This document shows positions 32,066 to 39,946 of a DNA stretch of 64,000 bases, piece by piece. Position 1 is the first letter of the stretch, and each line of letters opens with the position of its first letter. Below the pieces are notes generated by a model. The model did not search any database. It saw only the letters and a list, made by a program, of their open reading frames with translations, and was not told the origin of the DNA. The stretch spans positions 1 through 64,000 of the forward strand of contig DATJBF010000045.1 in the NCBI GenBank assembly GCA_035515475.1, given 5' to 3'. Made by a program: the position numbers and the translations under genes. This DNA comes from DATJBF01 sp035515475. Lineage in GTDB: Bacteria; Verrucomicrobiota; Verrucomicrobiia; Palsa-1439.

Positions 32066-32557
32066 ATGACAATTATACTCATCGCGGGGATCGCCGAAGA
32101 CGGCACGATTGGAGACAGGGGAAAGATTCCCTGGCACATCAGCGGCGATCTCAAACGGTTCAAGCGTCTCACGATGGGTCACCCGATCATCATGGGACGC
32201 AAGACCTACGAGTCCATCGGCAAACCGCTCCCTGGCCGCACGAACATCGTCCTGACCAGAAGTCCCAGTTTTGCCACGCCGCCCGAGGTGTTGAAGTTCG
32301 ATGGCCTCGACGCCGCGCTCGATCACTGCCGCAAGCAACGCGAGGAGATCGTCTTCGTGATTGGAGGCCGCGAAGTGTATCGGCAAACTCTGCCGGTCGC
32401 CGACAAGTTGTTCCTCACCGAAGTGCACCGGCCCGTCACCGGCGACACGAAGTTTCCCGACTACGACCGCAGCCAATGGCAGGAGATTGCGCGCGAAGAC
32501 GGCCCCGAATGTGCGTTCGTGCAGTACGCGCGGCGCGGGGCTCAATCGTCCCACTGA
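32066..32557 (+). CDS. folA: Dihydrofolate reductase
   Basis: FolA reduces dihydrofolate to tetrahydrofolate with NADPH, regenerating the cofactor consumed by ThyA upstream. The 163-residue product reads MTIILIAGIAEDGTIGDRGK, then IPWHISGDLKRFKRLTMGHP (the Trp and Asp substrate region), IIMGRKTYESIGKPLPGR and VFVIGGREVYRQTLPVADK, all canonical. ATG 32066 is the natural start, but it follows a palindromic repeat directly and no Shine-Dalgarno is visible. Its 3' end overlaps the convergent putative anti-sigma gene by 16 bp. Confidence 0.95.
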   Translation: MTIILIAGIAEDGTIGDRGKIPWHISGDLKRFKRLTMGHPIIMGRKTYESIGKPLPGRTNIVLTRSPSFATPPEVLKFDGLDAALDHCRKQREEIVFVIGGREVYRQTLPVADKLFLTEVHRPVTGDTKFPDYDRSQWQEIAREDGPECAFVQYARRGAQSSH

Positions 32558-32886
32558 ATGGCGGCCACCATCGCCCACACGAGGGACGCCGCCACCGTCA
32601 GCACCAGCGCCCACGGCGTCAGCACCTGAGGATTCAGCGAGAGCAGCGCGGAAAGATCGACTGCGGGCAGATTCCTCCACGGCAACCAGAGAACCGCCAG
32701 CACCCAGCCAATGGCTGCCGACCCGAGCAACAACGCCGGGCGTAGCCAGGTCCGCCGGCGTCGCGGCAGCGCGGCGATGACGCGTTGCGTGAAACCGTCA
32801 TCGTTGATGTAGGTGCTCTGTTCGCGCAACATCGTGTCGATTGGATCCCGTTTATCAGGCGATTGCCTGTCTTCAGGCGGATTCAT
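32542..32886 (-). CDS. Small membrane protein, probable anti-sigma partner (DUF5056-like)
   Basis: A 114-residue protein with a soluble N-terminus containing INDDGFTQRVIAALPRRRR, followed by two hydrophobic segments (PALLLGSAAIGWVLAVLWL and TPWALVLTVAASLVWAMVAA). DDxFTxRVMxxLP followed by membrane helices is the pattern I associate with DUF5056-type proteins found beside ECF sigma genes. Its start overlaps the sigma gene end by 14 bp, so it is coupled to it. A role holding the sigma factor at the membrane is inferred from context, not shown. Confidence 0.7.
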   Translation of the reverse strand: MNPPEDRQSPDKRDPIDTMLREQSTYINDDGFTQRVIAALPRRRRTWLRPALLLGSAAIGWVLAVLWLPWRNLPAVDLSALLSLNPQVLTPWALVLTVAASLVWAMVAAIQWDD

Positions 32887-33424
32887 AATGCTGATAGCCT
32901 TGCAACCATCGTTTCAGTTTCTCTTTCCCGCGCAGCACGTTGGTTTTCACGGTACCGAGCGGACAATCCAACGCTTTGGCCGCTTCTTCGTGGGACAACC
33001 CGTTCTGACAACAAAGCACGACGACCGCCCGCTCGTTGGAACTTAACCGTTTCAACGCTTCAGTCAAATCCAGGCGCAAATCGTTGCCCGAACCGGCCGC
33101 CGGTTGGGTCGCCTCCGCCGGCAATTCGTCCACGTCATCCACCGTCAATTCCTTCCGCTGTCGCGCTGCGCTGCGAAATTCGTTGAACGCGATCCCGAAC
33201 AGCCACGTCGAGAACTGTGCTGTACCGCGATACGTATGCAACTTTCGCCACGCTTTCAAGAACGTCTCCTGCGCCAAGTCATCGGCCAGATGCGTATCGC
33301 CGCGCGCCATGCGCGCCAAGAAGGCGCGCACGGGCGACTGATAGCGCCGCACCAACTCCGCGAAGGCATGATGGTCTTCGCGGGCCAACACCCGGGCGAT
33401 GAGATCGGCGTCGGTCACGGACAC
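32873..33424 (-). CDS. ECF-type RNA polymerase sigma factor
   Basis: A 183-residue sigma70-family protein with region 2 (HHAFAELVRRYQSPVRAFLA, HLADDLAQETFLKAWRKL, TWLFGIAFNEFRSAARQRK) and region 4 (LKRLSSNERAVVVLCCQNGL, SHEEAAKALDCPLGTVKTNV, RGKEKLKRWL). The linker between them is short, as in ECF factors. Start ATG 33424 gives MSVTDADLIARVLARED. It lies in the middle of a three-gene unit: the DUF6249 membrane protein is 17 bp upstream and the putative anti-sigma overlaps its end. Target promoters are unknown. Confidence 0.92.
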   Translation of the reverse strand: MSVTDADLIARVLAREDHHAFAELVRRYQSPVRAFLARMARGDTHLADDLAQETFLKAWRKLHTYRGTAQFSTWLFGIAFNEFRSAARQRKELTVDDVDELPAEATQPAAGSGNDLRLDLTEALKRLSSNERAVVVLCCQNGLSHEEAAKALDCPLGTVKTNVLRGKEKLKRWLQGYQHYESA

Positions 33425-33441
33425 GGCGCTCCGTGTGGCTT

Positions 33442-34101
33442 TTAGACTTTCGGATTTCGTTCGTCAATCAACCACACAACCAAACGCGCAGTGCCGATAA
33501 ACACCAGGATCCATCCCACTTTGCCAGCGATCATCAGCAACGCCGCTCCGATGGCGACCAGCATCAGGCCGCCCCGAAAATCACTGCGTCCCGGGCGCGG
33601 GTCGCTATTTCCCAACAGGAGATCGCCTCGGGTGCCGGCGGCCATCTCCGGGGGTATGGGCATTCCCTTTTCGACCATGGCGCGTATGGTCTCGTGATGC
33701 ATCTTGAGACGACGATGGCGGGAGTAGAACACGATGGCGACAATCGCGATGGGAACCGTGCACCCGAATACGACTCCCACGATCCCCACCACATCAATCC
33801 CCATCGCGTTGTCCGCTCGATGATGCGCCAAGGACGGCACGTTGATGTCCACCGGATGCGGTCCGCCAATGTGGACACCGGACCTGTCGATCCGGACGGT
33901 CGCCTTTTCGGACAAAGGGATGTTGGTCTCACTGGCTTTTGTGGCCGGAGCGTTGGGCTGGGTTACCGGCTCGGAAGTCGCAAGGACGGCATCGGTGGGC
34001 GGTTCATCGGCGTACACGCGCGCCATTGCCGGCGCTCGCATCGGTGTCAACGCGACCAGAAACAGAACTGCAGCAATCGATTTTCGGAATGTGTTTTTCA
34101 T
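33442..34101 (-). CDS. DUF6249-like membrane protein
   Basis: From ATG 34101 a 219-residue protein has a signal peptide (MKNTFRKSIAAVLFLVALTP), a ~75-residue extracytoplasmic part, a membrane helix (VVGIVGVVFGCTVPIAIVAIV), the cytoplasmic signature YSRHRRLKMHHETIRAMVEK followed by GMPIPPEM, and two more C-terminal hydrophobic segments. The signature is that of DUF6249-type proteins often adjacent to ECF sigma genes. It is the first gene of the sigma operon. A sensor or sigma-modulating role is inferred. Confidence 0.75.
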   Translation of the reverse strand: MKNTFRKSIAAVLFLVALTPMRAPAMARVYADEPPTDAVLATSEPVTQPNAPATKASETNIPLSEKATVRIDRSGVHIGGPHPVDINVPSLAHHRADNAMGIDVVGIVGVVFGCTVPIAIVAIVFYSRHRRLKMHHETIRAMVEKGMPIPPEMAAGTRGDLLLGNSDPRPGRSDFRGGLMLVAIGAALLMIAGKVGWILVFIGTARLVVWLIDERNPKV

Positions 34102-34185
34102 TAAGTGGCGTTCTCCTCTTTGTACGTGGGACGCATTGAACGGCCATTTTGGATTCAAGAATCGTCCGACCGGTGTCCGGTCTGT

Positions 34186-34232
34186 GGTAGGGACGGGTAC
34201 CCGCGTCCGATGTGCGGCCGCGCAGCCCTACC
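34186..34232. repeat. Palindromic repeat (GGTAGGG family)
   Basis: Ends GGTAGGG and CCCTACC are inverted, with an inner ACGGGTACCCG hairpin. The ends match those of the repeat copies at 11069 and 51720. It lies just left of the comM remnant. Confidence 0.55.
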
Positions 34233-34274
34233 GGACCCCACATCTCTTGCCGGGCCATCCCCAGCCCGCACATC

Positions 34275-34364
34275 CTACACCCACATCTGCCGTTCGAGCG
34301 AGCGGTATTGAATCGCCTCGGCGATGTGCTCGGACTGGATCGTCGGGCTGCAGCCGGGTTTGGC
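34275..34364 (-). pseudogene. Remnant of the 3' end of a comM gene
   Basis: On the minus strand this reads TIQSEHIAEAIQYRSLERQM followed by WV and a TAG stop. The intact comM C-terminus at 39947-40036 reads SIQSDHISEAIQYRSLDRQM, WV, stop. Over the aligned 78 bases, I count 14 differences. No further comM sequence is present to the right of 34364, where the ECF sigma frame begins. The remnant and the intact gene are in the same orientation and bracket the sigma/kinase genes. Confidence 0.8.
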
Positions 34365-35184
34365 CGCCCTGGCTTGCTTTTGCCGGGCGCGATGCGTTAG
34401 CCTCCAGCTGTTGAGCGTTTCCGGTAAAGGCAGTTCGGATGGGGCAATCCACGCCGGTAATCAAGCCGGCCATCAGCCCGTCTTCGCAACCACACACTGG
34501 TCGGTGGTCTTGGCGGCGGGGCGCAGCGATGCCCCGCAGGCACAGGACGCCCTGGAGCAACTCTGCCGAACCTATTGGTACCCGCTCTATGCGTATGTGC
34601 GTCGGCGCGGCTACTCCCCAGCCGACGCCGAAGACCTGACCCAAGCGTTCTTTGCCTGGCTGTTGGAGCGCAAGTGGCTGGAACGGGCTGATCGGCAACG
34701 GGGTCGTTTTCGCTCGTTCCTGCTGACCAGCATGAGCAACTTTCTGGCAAACGAATGGGACAAAGCTCGAACGCAAAAGCGCGGGGGCGGACGGATCGTG
34801 TCCCTGCAACGCGATGAAGCGGAAACCCGCTGCGCCCGGGAACCGGCCGACAATCTCACTCCGGAGCAGAGTTTTGAATGGCGTTGGGCGCTGGCGGTGT
34901 TGGACCAAGTCATGAACCGGCTGAGCGCTGAATTTGCCCGGGACGGTAAGGCCAAATTGTTCGAAGCGTTAAAACCTTGCCTGCTGGGCGAACGCACGGC
35001 GCAGCCGTATGCAGCGTTGGCGTCGCGGCTGGCGATGACTGAAGGCTCGGTCAAAGTGGCGGTGCATCGGCTGCGCCAGCGGTATCGTCAATTGCTCCGG
35101 GATGAAATCGCCCACACGGTCGCGACGCCGGAAGAGGTTGAGGAAGAACTACGTTATTTGTTTGCCGTGCTGTCCAGACGATGA
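34324..35184 (+). CDS. ECF sigma factor of the Ser/Thr-kinase-associated type
   Basis: The conserved part starts at VFATTHWSVVLAAGRSDAPQ (about residue 53), followed by LEQLCRTYWYPLYAYVRRRG, SPADAEDLTQAFFAWLLERK, RGRFRSFLLTSMSNFLANEW, then region 4 with YAALASRLAMTEGSVKVAVH and RLRQRYRQLLRDEIA. It belongs to the ECF families common in Planctomycetes, Verrucomicrobia and Acidobacteria that sit beside Ser/Thr kinases. The start is uncertain. ATG 34324 lies inside the comM remnant and its first ~50 residues look non-native; TTG 34411 or another alternative codon may be used. An ATG at 34439 is out of frame. The kinase gene follows 100 bp downstream. Confidence 0.85.
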   Translation: MCSDWIVGLQPGLAALACFCRARCVSLQLLSVSGKGSSDGAIHAGNQAGHQPVFATTHWSVVLAAGRSDAPQAQDALEQLCRTYWYPLYAYVRRRGYSPADAEDLTQAFFAWLLERKWLERADRQRGRFRSFLLTSMSNFLANEWDKARTQKRGGGRIVSLQRDEAETRCAREPADNLTPEQSFEWRWALAVLDQVMNRLSAEFARDGKAKLFEALKPCLLGERTAQPYAALASRLAMTEGSVKVAVHRLRQRYRQLLRDEIAHTVATPEEVEEELRYLFAVLSRR

Positions 35185-35237
35185 GCTGATTGCCGTGCAC
35201 AAGCGTTCTGCTCCAAAAATGGCTTGTCGTTTCCGCT

Positions 35238-35266
35238 GTAACCTGCCGCCCGCTTTCCTTTATAGA
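35238..35266 (+). promoter_or_regulatory. ECF-type promoter-like motif upstream of the kinase
   Basis: GTAACC at 35238 and TATAGA at 35261 are spaced exactly as in a second copy upstream of the gene at 37824. Shared positions are GTAACC, CCG two bases later, TTT, and CTTTATAGA. It ends 18 bp before the kinase ATG. Recognition by the adjacent sigma factor is inferred. Confidence 0.5.
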
Positions 35267-35284
35267 TAGGGCAGAAGAACCATT

Positions 35285-37678
35285 ATGGATGCGACCCGGG
35301 TTTGTCCCATTTGCGGAAAGCCGGTGGTTCCTGAGGCGCCTCACGGCCTCTGCCCTGAGTGCCTGATGAAATCCGGTTTTGAAACCAAGGGGGGAAAAGA
35401 ACTCGGGGGCGGCAAATCAGTCTTTGTGCCACCACCCGTTGGGCAGTTGGCCAAACTTTTTCCGCAGCTCGAAATCATCGAGTTGCTGGGCCAGGGCGGG
35501 ATGGGGGCTGTGTACAAGGCTCGGCAGCCAGCCCTCGACCGTCTCGTGGCGCTTAAAATTCTTCCGCCGAAGAGTGCCGAAGATCCCGGATTTGCCGAAC
35601 GTTTCAACCGCGAGGCGCGTGCGCTCGCCCGGCTCAACCACCCCAACATCGTCGCCGTTTATGATTTCGGCCAGGCTGGCGACATGCCGTATTTCCTCAT
35701 GGAATACGTGGATGGCCTTGCGTTGCGGCAGGTGGTGCAGTCCGGGAAACTGTTCCCGTGGGAGGCGCTCCGGATCGTCGTGCAAATTTGCGAGGCGCTC
35801 CAGTTCGCGCATGACGAAGGCGTCGTTCACCGCGACATCAAACCGGAGAACATCCTGATCGGTAAAAAGGGCCGGGTGAAGATCGCCGACTTCGGCATTG
35901 CCAAGATTCTGGACCAGGCGCCCGAGGACATCTCCTTGACCGGCGCAAAAGACGTGGTGGGATCGGCGCATTACATGGCACCGGAGCAACTGGAACGTCC
36001 ACAGACCGTGGATCACCGGGCGGACATTTTCTCGCTGGGTGTGGTGTTTTACGAATTGCTTACCGGCGAACTCCCGATTGGAAAATTTCAGCCGCCATCA
36101 CAGAAAGTGCAGGTGGACGTGCGGCTGGATGAGGTCGTGTTGCGCACCCTGGAAAAGGAGCCGGAGCGTCGTTACCAACAGGCCAGTCAGGTCAAGACGG
36201 ACGTGGAGACAATTGCCGGCACCACCGCCCCGACAGCGAACGCGGCAATGTTCGCCCCGGAGATTTTGGCGGGCGATTACACGTTGGACATTGGCAGTTG
36301 CCTGCGCCGTGGCTGGGCTTTGGTGCGAAGCAATTTTTGGCCGGTCGCGGGCGTCACGGCGCTGATCCTGTTGTTGCGAGCGGCCGCCCTGTCCGCCTTG
36401 ATCGGGGTTGTAGTCAACGGCCCGCTCCTGGGTGGATTGTGCCTGTATTTCCTGAAGAGAATCCGCGGCGAGCAACCGGGCCTGGGAACCGCCTTCTCCG
36501 GTTTCAGCAGTGTGTTCCTGCCACTCTTCCTCGCCAGTCTGGTTACAACGGTGCTCACGATCGCCGGATTTTTTTGCCTGATATTACCCGGCCTTTATTT
36601 TGTGATTGCGTGGATCTTCACACTGGCTCTGGTCATCGACAAACGACTCGGCTTTTGGCGGGCCATGGGGTTGAGCCGTAAGACAGTCTCCAAACATTGG
36701 TGGAAGTTTTTCGGATTCATCATCGTTTTGTCGCTGATTAAGCTGGCAGGAATGCTGGTGTTTGTTGTGGGTTCTCTGGTTACGGCTCCCGTCGCTTTAG
36801 CGGCGTTGATGTACGCTTACGAAGACATTTTCGGCGTGACGAAGAAACCATCTGGACTTCCCTCGCCCATTCCGCCCGTCGCGGGCACCCCGCTGTCAAC
36901 CCGGCAACCCAGACGATTCTGGGGGTGGTTCACCGCGGTGGTGTTGGTCTTGATTGCGATCACCGTTGGCATTGTAATGATGCGCAGGCGCGCAACCGTC
37001 GTTGCCTCACCCCCTCTGATCCGGGTCCCGGAACATGTGGTTGCCCAGAAACTCGCTCCGTCGATTGCGGCCACCGACCTTGCCAAATCGAAGGCTTTTG
37101 GGAACAAGTTAAATGAAGACCAGCGTCTCGTGGCGCAATGGACTGACCGCAAATACAGCAGGTTCTTTGACGCGCGCACTTTTGACGGTTGGTCGACTGG
37201 CGAGCGTGCTGAGCTGGAACGACGTTTGATTGACGCTCTCAAGGGGCCGCGTTCGGACGAGTACTACAAGGCGATCAACACGCTGGCGGCTTTGCATTCC
37301 ACCCGGGCACTGCCGGCGTTGCGGGAGATCGCCTTCGACCGCCGGGAAAAGGACAACCGCGACCGGTGGATGGCCGTCCGAGCGCTCGGCGTTATCGGCG
37401 ACAAGCAGTCCGTGCCTGGATTGATCCAGCTGATTTATCACTACAACTTGAACACGCGCTGGTGGGCGCAGATTTCCCTGGTGCGCTTGACGGGACAGAA
37501 TTTCGGCACGGATTGGAAGGCGTGGGGGAATTGGTGGAATGCCCAGAACGGCCAGCCGCCATTTGATCCGGAGATCGTTCGCTGGTCGAGCACGCAGACT
37601 GAACCGGGCCAATTGGCTCAGAGCTTTGACGAAAGGGACCGCAAATTCATCGGACATTTGAAGCAACAGGCACCCTGA
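35285..37678 (+). CDS. Transmembrane Ser/Thr protein kinase with zinc ribbon and HEAT-like C-terminus
   Basis: A 797-residue Hanks-type kinase. An N-terminal zinc ribbon has Cys7, Cys10, Cys23 and Cys26 (CPICGKPV and LCPECLM). The kinase domain (~60-320) has LGQGGMGAVYKARQ, VALKIL, GVVHRDIKPENILI, IADFGIAK and GSAHYMAPEQL, so all catalytic residues are present. Residues ~345-530 hold several membrane segments (VTALILLLRAAALSALIGVV, LASLVTTVLTIAGFFCLIL), and another helix lies near 550. The extracytoplasmic C-terminus (~610-797) is HEAT-like (RALPALREIAFDRREKDNRD, VRALGVIGDKQSVPGLIQLI) and is duplicated in the next gene. The likely role is signalling across the membrane, working with the adjacent ECF sigma factor. 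Confidence 0.93.
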   Translation: MDATRVCPICGKPVVPEAPHGLCPECLMKSGFETKGGKELGGGKSVFVPPPVGQLAKLFPQLEIIELLGQGGMGAVYKARQPALDRLVALKILPPKSAEDPGFAERFNREARALARLNHPNIVAVYDFGQAGDMPYFLMEYVDGLALRQVVQSGKLFPWEALRIVVQICEALQFAHDEGVVHRDIKPENILIGKKGRVKIADFGIAKILDQAPEDISLTGAKDVVGSAHYMAPEQLERPQTVDHRADIFSLGVVFYELLTGELPIGKFQPPSQKVQVDVRLDEVVLRTLEKEPERRYQQASQVKTDVETIAGTTAPTANAAMFAPEILAGDYTLDIGSCLRRGWALVRSNFWPVAGVTALILLLRAAALSALIGVVVNGPLLGGLCLYFLKRIRGEQPGLGTAFSGFSSVFLPLFLASLVTTVLTIAGFFCLILPGLYFVIAWIFTLALVIDKRLGFWRAMGLSRKTVSKHWWKFFGFIIVLSLIKLAGMLVFVVGSLVTAPVALAALMYAYEDIFGVTKKPSGLPSPIPPVAGTPLSTRQPRRFWGWFTAVVLVLIAITVGIVMMRRRATVVASPPLIRVPEHVVAQKLAPSIAATDLAKSKAFGNKLNEDQRLVAQWTDRKYSRFFDARTFDGWSTGERAELERRLIDALKGPRSDEYYKAINTLAALHSTRALPALREIAFDRREKDNRDRWMAVRALGVIGDKQSVPGLIQLIYHYNLNTRWWAQISLVRLTGQNFGTDWKAWGNWWNAQNGQPPFDPEIVRWSSTQTEPGQLAQSFDERDRKFIGHLKQQAP

Positions 37679-37703
37679 CCGATTCCCGGCCCGTGTCGCC
37701 TTC

Positions 37704-37732
37704 GTAACCGTCCGTTGCGTTTGCTTTATAGA
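37704..37732 (+). promoter_or_regulatory. ECF-type promoter-like motif upstream of the secreted coiled-coil gene
   Basis: GTAACC at 37704 and TATAGA at 37727, with the same spacing and shared intervening bases as the kinase motif at 35238-35266. It ends about 90 bp before the ATG at 37824, so this transcript would have a short leader. Confidence 0.5.
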
Positions 37733-37823
37733 CATATGAACAACCGAAAGTCTTGGGCGGAGTGGCCGTCGACGCTCCGGCTGATCGAAGACAATCAACG
37801 GGTGAAAAGGTAGGAGGCCAGTT

Positions 37824-39917
37824 ATGAAGAGGCTTGCCGTTGCCGTCGGGCTAGCATGGCTGTTACTGCCACTCAAGACCCCTGTCGCATTTGCCGCTAC
37901 AATCACAATGAATTCTGGAGAGATCATGGAAGGCACGATCCTCTCCGAAACCGACGCGGAGATCCGTCTCCAAATGGCCAATGAAAACCGCACGATCATT
38001 TTCACTCGCGTACTGCAAAAATCCGATGTCAAGTCCATCGTCCGCGATACGCCCGAACAAGAGGCACAGCAAGCGGCCTACTGCGCCCTCGACAAGTATA
38101 AACTCTACCCATCCCAAGAACTGACCGCCGCCCAATACAAACAAGGCATCGATGCATTCGAGAAGTTCTTGTCCGACCATCCCAACTCAAGTCATGTCGA
38201 GGAAATCCGCGGCAAACTTGCCGACTGGAAAGCCGAAGCCGCCAATCTTGAGAGCGGTAAAGTGAAATTCGCCGGCAGATGGATGCTGCCAGCGGAGAAG
38301 AATCTCCTGTCACTACAACAACAGCAGGAGCAGAGGCTACAATCACTGCAACAACAACGGGAGAACAAGCTGCAATCCATTCAACAACAACTGGCTGATC
38401 TTCAAACGCAGCGTGATTCGCTTGCCGTCAGTATCGCCGGTGCGGAAGGAAGATTGGCGGGCCTGCACACGAAGCTCAAAACTCTTCCCCGCCAGATACG
38501 AGAACCCATCTACTCGGGGTCGAGATTCACTGGCAAATATGTAACTGTCCCCAATCCCGACGTCGCCAAAGTGCAAGCCGACATAATATCTTCCGAGCAG
38601 TCGATCGCTGAGGGCAGGGCAACGGTACGCATCCTTGATGCTAAGATCCAAGGCCTTCGTGCTCAGATTCCCCAATCAACCTCGACGACCGCGGCAACTG
38701 ACCTTGTCAGATCAAATCCTTCTGGGAACCTGTTAAACGAAGACCAGCGGCTGGTGGCGCAATGGACCGACCGCAAATTCGCCGGGTCGCTCGACGAGTA
38801 TTCCACCAAGACCCTGTCCGCGCTCCGGGAGATGGCCTTCGACCGCCGGGAACGGGACAATCACGACCGCTGGCGGTCCGTCCGGGCGCTCGGCCTTCTC
38901 GGTGACAAGCAATCTGTGCCCGAACTGATCTATCTGCTTTACCACTACAACGTGAACACGCGTTGGTGGGCACAGATTTCACTCGTGCGCTTGACGGGAC
39001 AGAATTTCGGCAAGGACTGGAAAGCCTGGGGGAAATGGTGGACGTCGCAAAACGGCCAACCGCCGTTTGATCCGGAGATTATTCGCTGGTCGAGCACCCA
39101 AGCTGAACCGGACAAATTAGCGGAGAGTCTTGACGAGAACGATGGCAGATTCTTGGCCCACCTCCGGTCCACGGGCGCGTCATCATCCGGTGAGCCGTTG
39201 CCCGCCGAGGGTTCAAGACCGAGTGTCAACTCTGATCTGCCATCGGCGTTTGCTAACAAGCCTCCGGCTTCGGCGGAAGAATTACGGAGCCTGTTGGAGT
39301 CGGCGCTGAAAGCAAAAGAGAAAAACGTCGTCTTGTCGCTTTTTAACCAACAGGGTGTCTCCAAGGATATGAAATCCATAGGTGATTTCATTGTTGCAGA
39401 TATGTGCAACCACAACATTGCCGCCGTGAAATTGTCCGGTTTGCCCGCTGATTTCCAACCAACCAATGAATTGAATGGAGTCCGTTACCTACTCAACGTG
39501 GCCGCCGTTGGCATGATGGATGTGGAGTACACTGAGAAAGGCAATGCGGTGAAGATGCCGTACGGCACAAAAGACGGCGTCTTTTACCTTGCGAGTACCA
39601 TCGAGGAAAAAACCGCCCTGCCGGCAATCAGGGCAAAAAGCATCAATGTGTTGGTGATGGGATCGGCGATGCCGGACGCTGGGACGTTCGCCGGTTCCTA
39701 TGTGTATGTGAAAAATGGAAAGGAAATCAAAGAAGACCTCAGCGGCAAAGGAAATATCAGCAAGGCCTTTTGGGGCGATTCCATCAAAAGCTGCATCGTC
39801 CAAAAGAATTCGGACAGTCCGGATTGGATACAACTGATCATTTCGGAGGATGGACAGGAAATTTTCAAATCCGAAAGAGTCAGCGCAAGAACCTCAATTG
39901 TTTGGGAACGGAAATGA
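37824..39917 (+). CDS. Secreted coiled-coil protein sharing the kinase C-terminal domain
   Basis: A 697-residue protein with a signal peptide (MKRLAVAVGLAWLLLPLKTP) and an N-terminal strand-rich segment (TITMNSGEIMEGTILSETDA). A glutamine-rich coiled coil lies at ~155-200 (LSLQQQQEQRLQSLQQQREN). Residues ~300-450 (NEDQRLVAQWTDRK, VRALGLLGDKQSVPELIYLL, NTRWWAQISLVRLTGQNFG) closely match the kinase C-terminus but lack ~40 residues of its first part. The rest (~480-697) is unfamiliar and contains VLSLFNQQGVSKDMKSIG and GKGNISKAFWGD. AGGAGG lies 8 nt before ATG 37824. It is probably exported and may be a ligand, decoy or partner of the kinase's outer domain. Confidence 0.8.
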   Translation: MKRLAVAVGLAWLLLPLKTPVAFAATITMNSGEIMEGTILSETDAEIRLQMANENRTIIFTRVLQKSDVKSIVRDTPEQEAQQAAYCALDKYKLYPSQELTAAQYKQGIDAFEKFLSDHPNSSHVEEIRGKLADWKAEAANLESGKVKFAGRWMLPAEKNLLSLQQQQEQRLQSLQQQRENKLQSIQQQLADLQTQRDSLAVSIAGAEGRLAGLHTKLKTLPRQIREPIYSGSRFTGKYVTVPNPDVAKVQADIISSEQSIAEGRATVRILDAKIQGLRAQIPQSTSTTAATDLVRSNPSGNLLNEDQRLVAQWTDRKFAGSLDEYSTKTLSALREMAFDRRERDNHDRWRSVRALGLLGDKQSVPELIYLLYHYNVNTRWWAQISLVRLTGQNFGKDWKAWGKWWTSQNGQPPFDPEIIRWSSTQAEPDKLAESLDENDGRFLAHLRSTGASSSGEPLPAEGSRPSVNSDLPSAFANKPPASAEELRSLLESALKAKEKNVVLSLFNQQGVSKDMKSIGDFIVADMCNHNIAAVKLSGLPADFQPTNELNGVRYLLNVAAVGMMDVEYTEKGNAVKMPYGTKDGVFYLASTIEEKTALPAIRAKSINVLVMGSAMPDAGTFAGSYVYVKNGKEIKEDLSGKGNISKAFWGDSIKSCIVQKNSDSPDWIQLIISEDGQEIFKSERVSARTSIVWERK

Positions 39918-39946
39918 ACGGGAATGGGTGACCCCACAGGCACCTT

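Noticed and set aside
34275..34364. Chance similarity of the comM-like fragment
   Set aside because: More than 20 consecutive codons match the comM C-terminus including the stop, with 64 of 78 bases identical, which is too much for chance.
34439..34639. ATG 34439 as the start of the second ECF sigma factor
   Set aside because: It is in a different frame from the conserved FATTHWSVVLAAG region; using it would require a frameshift.
37736..37813. 25-codon frame MNNRKSWAEWPSTLRLIEDN upstream of the secreted coiled-coil gene
   Set aside because: Its ATG lies at or before the transcription start predicted from the motif at 37704-37732 and it has no ribosome site.
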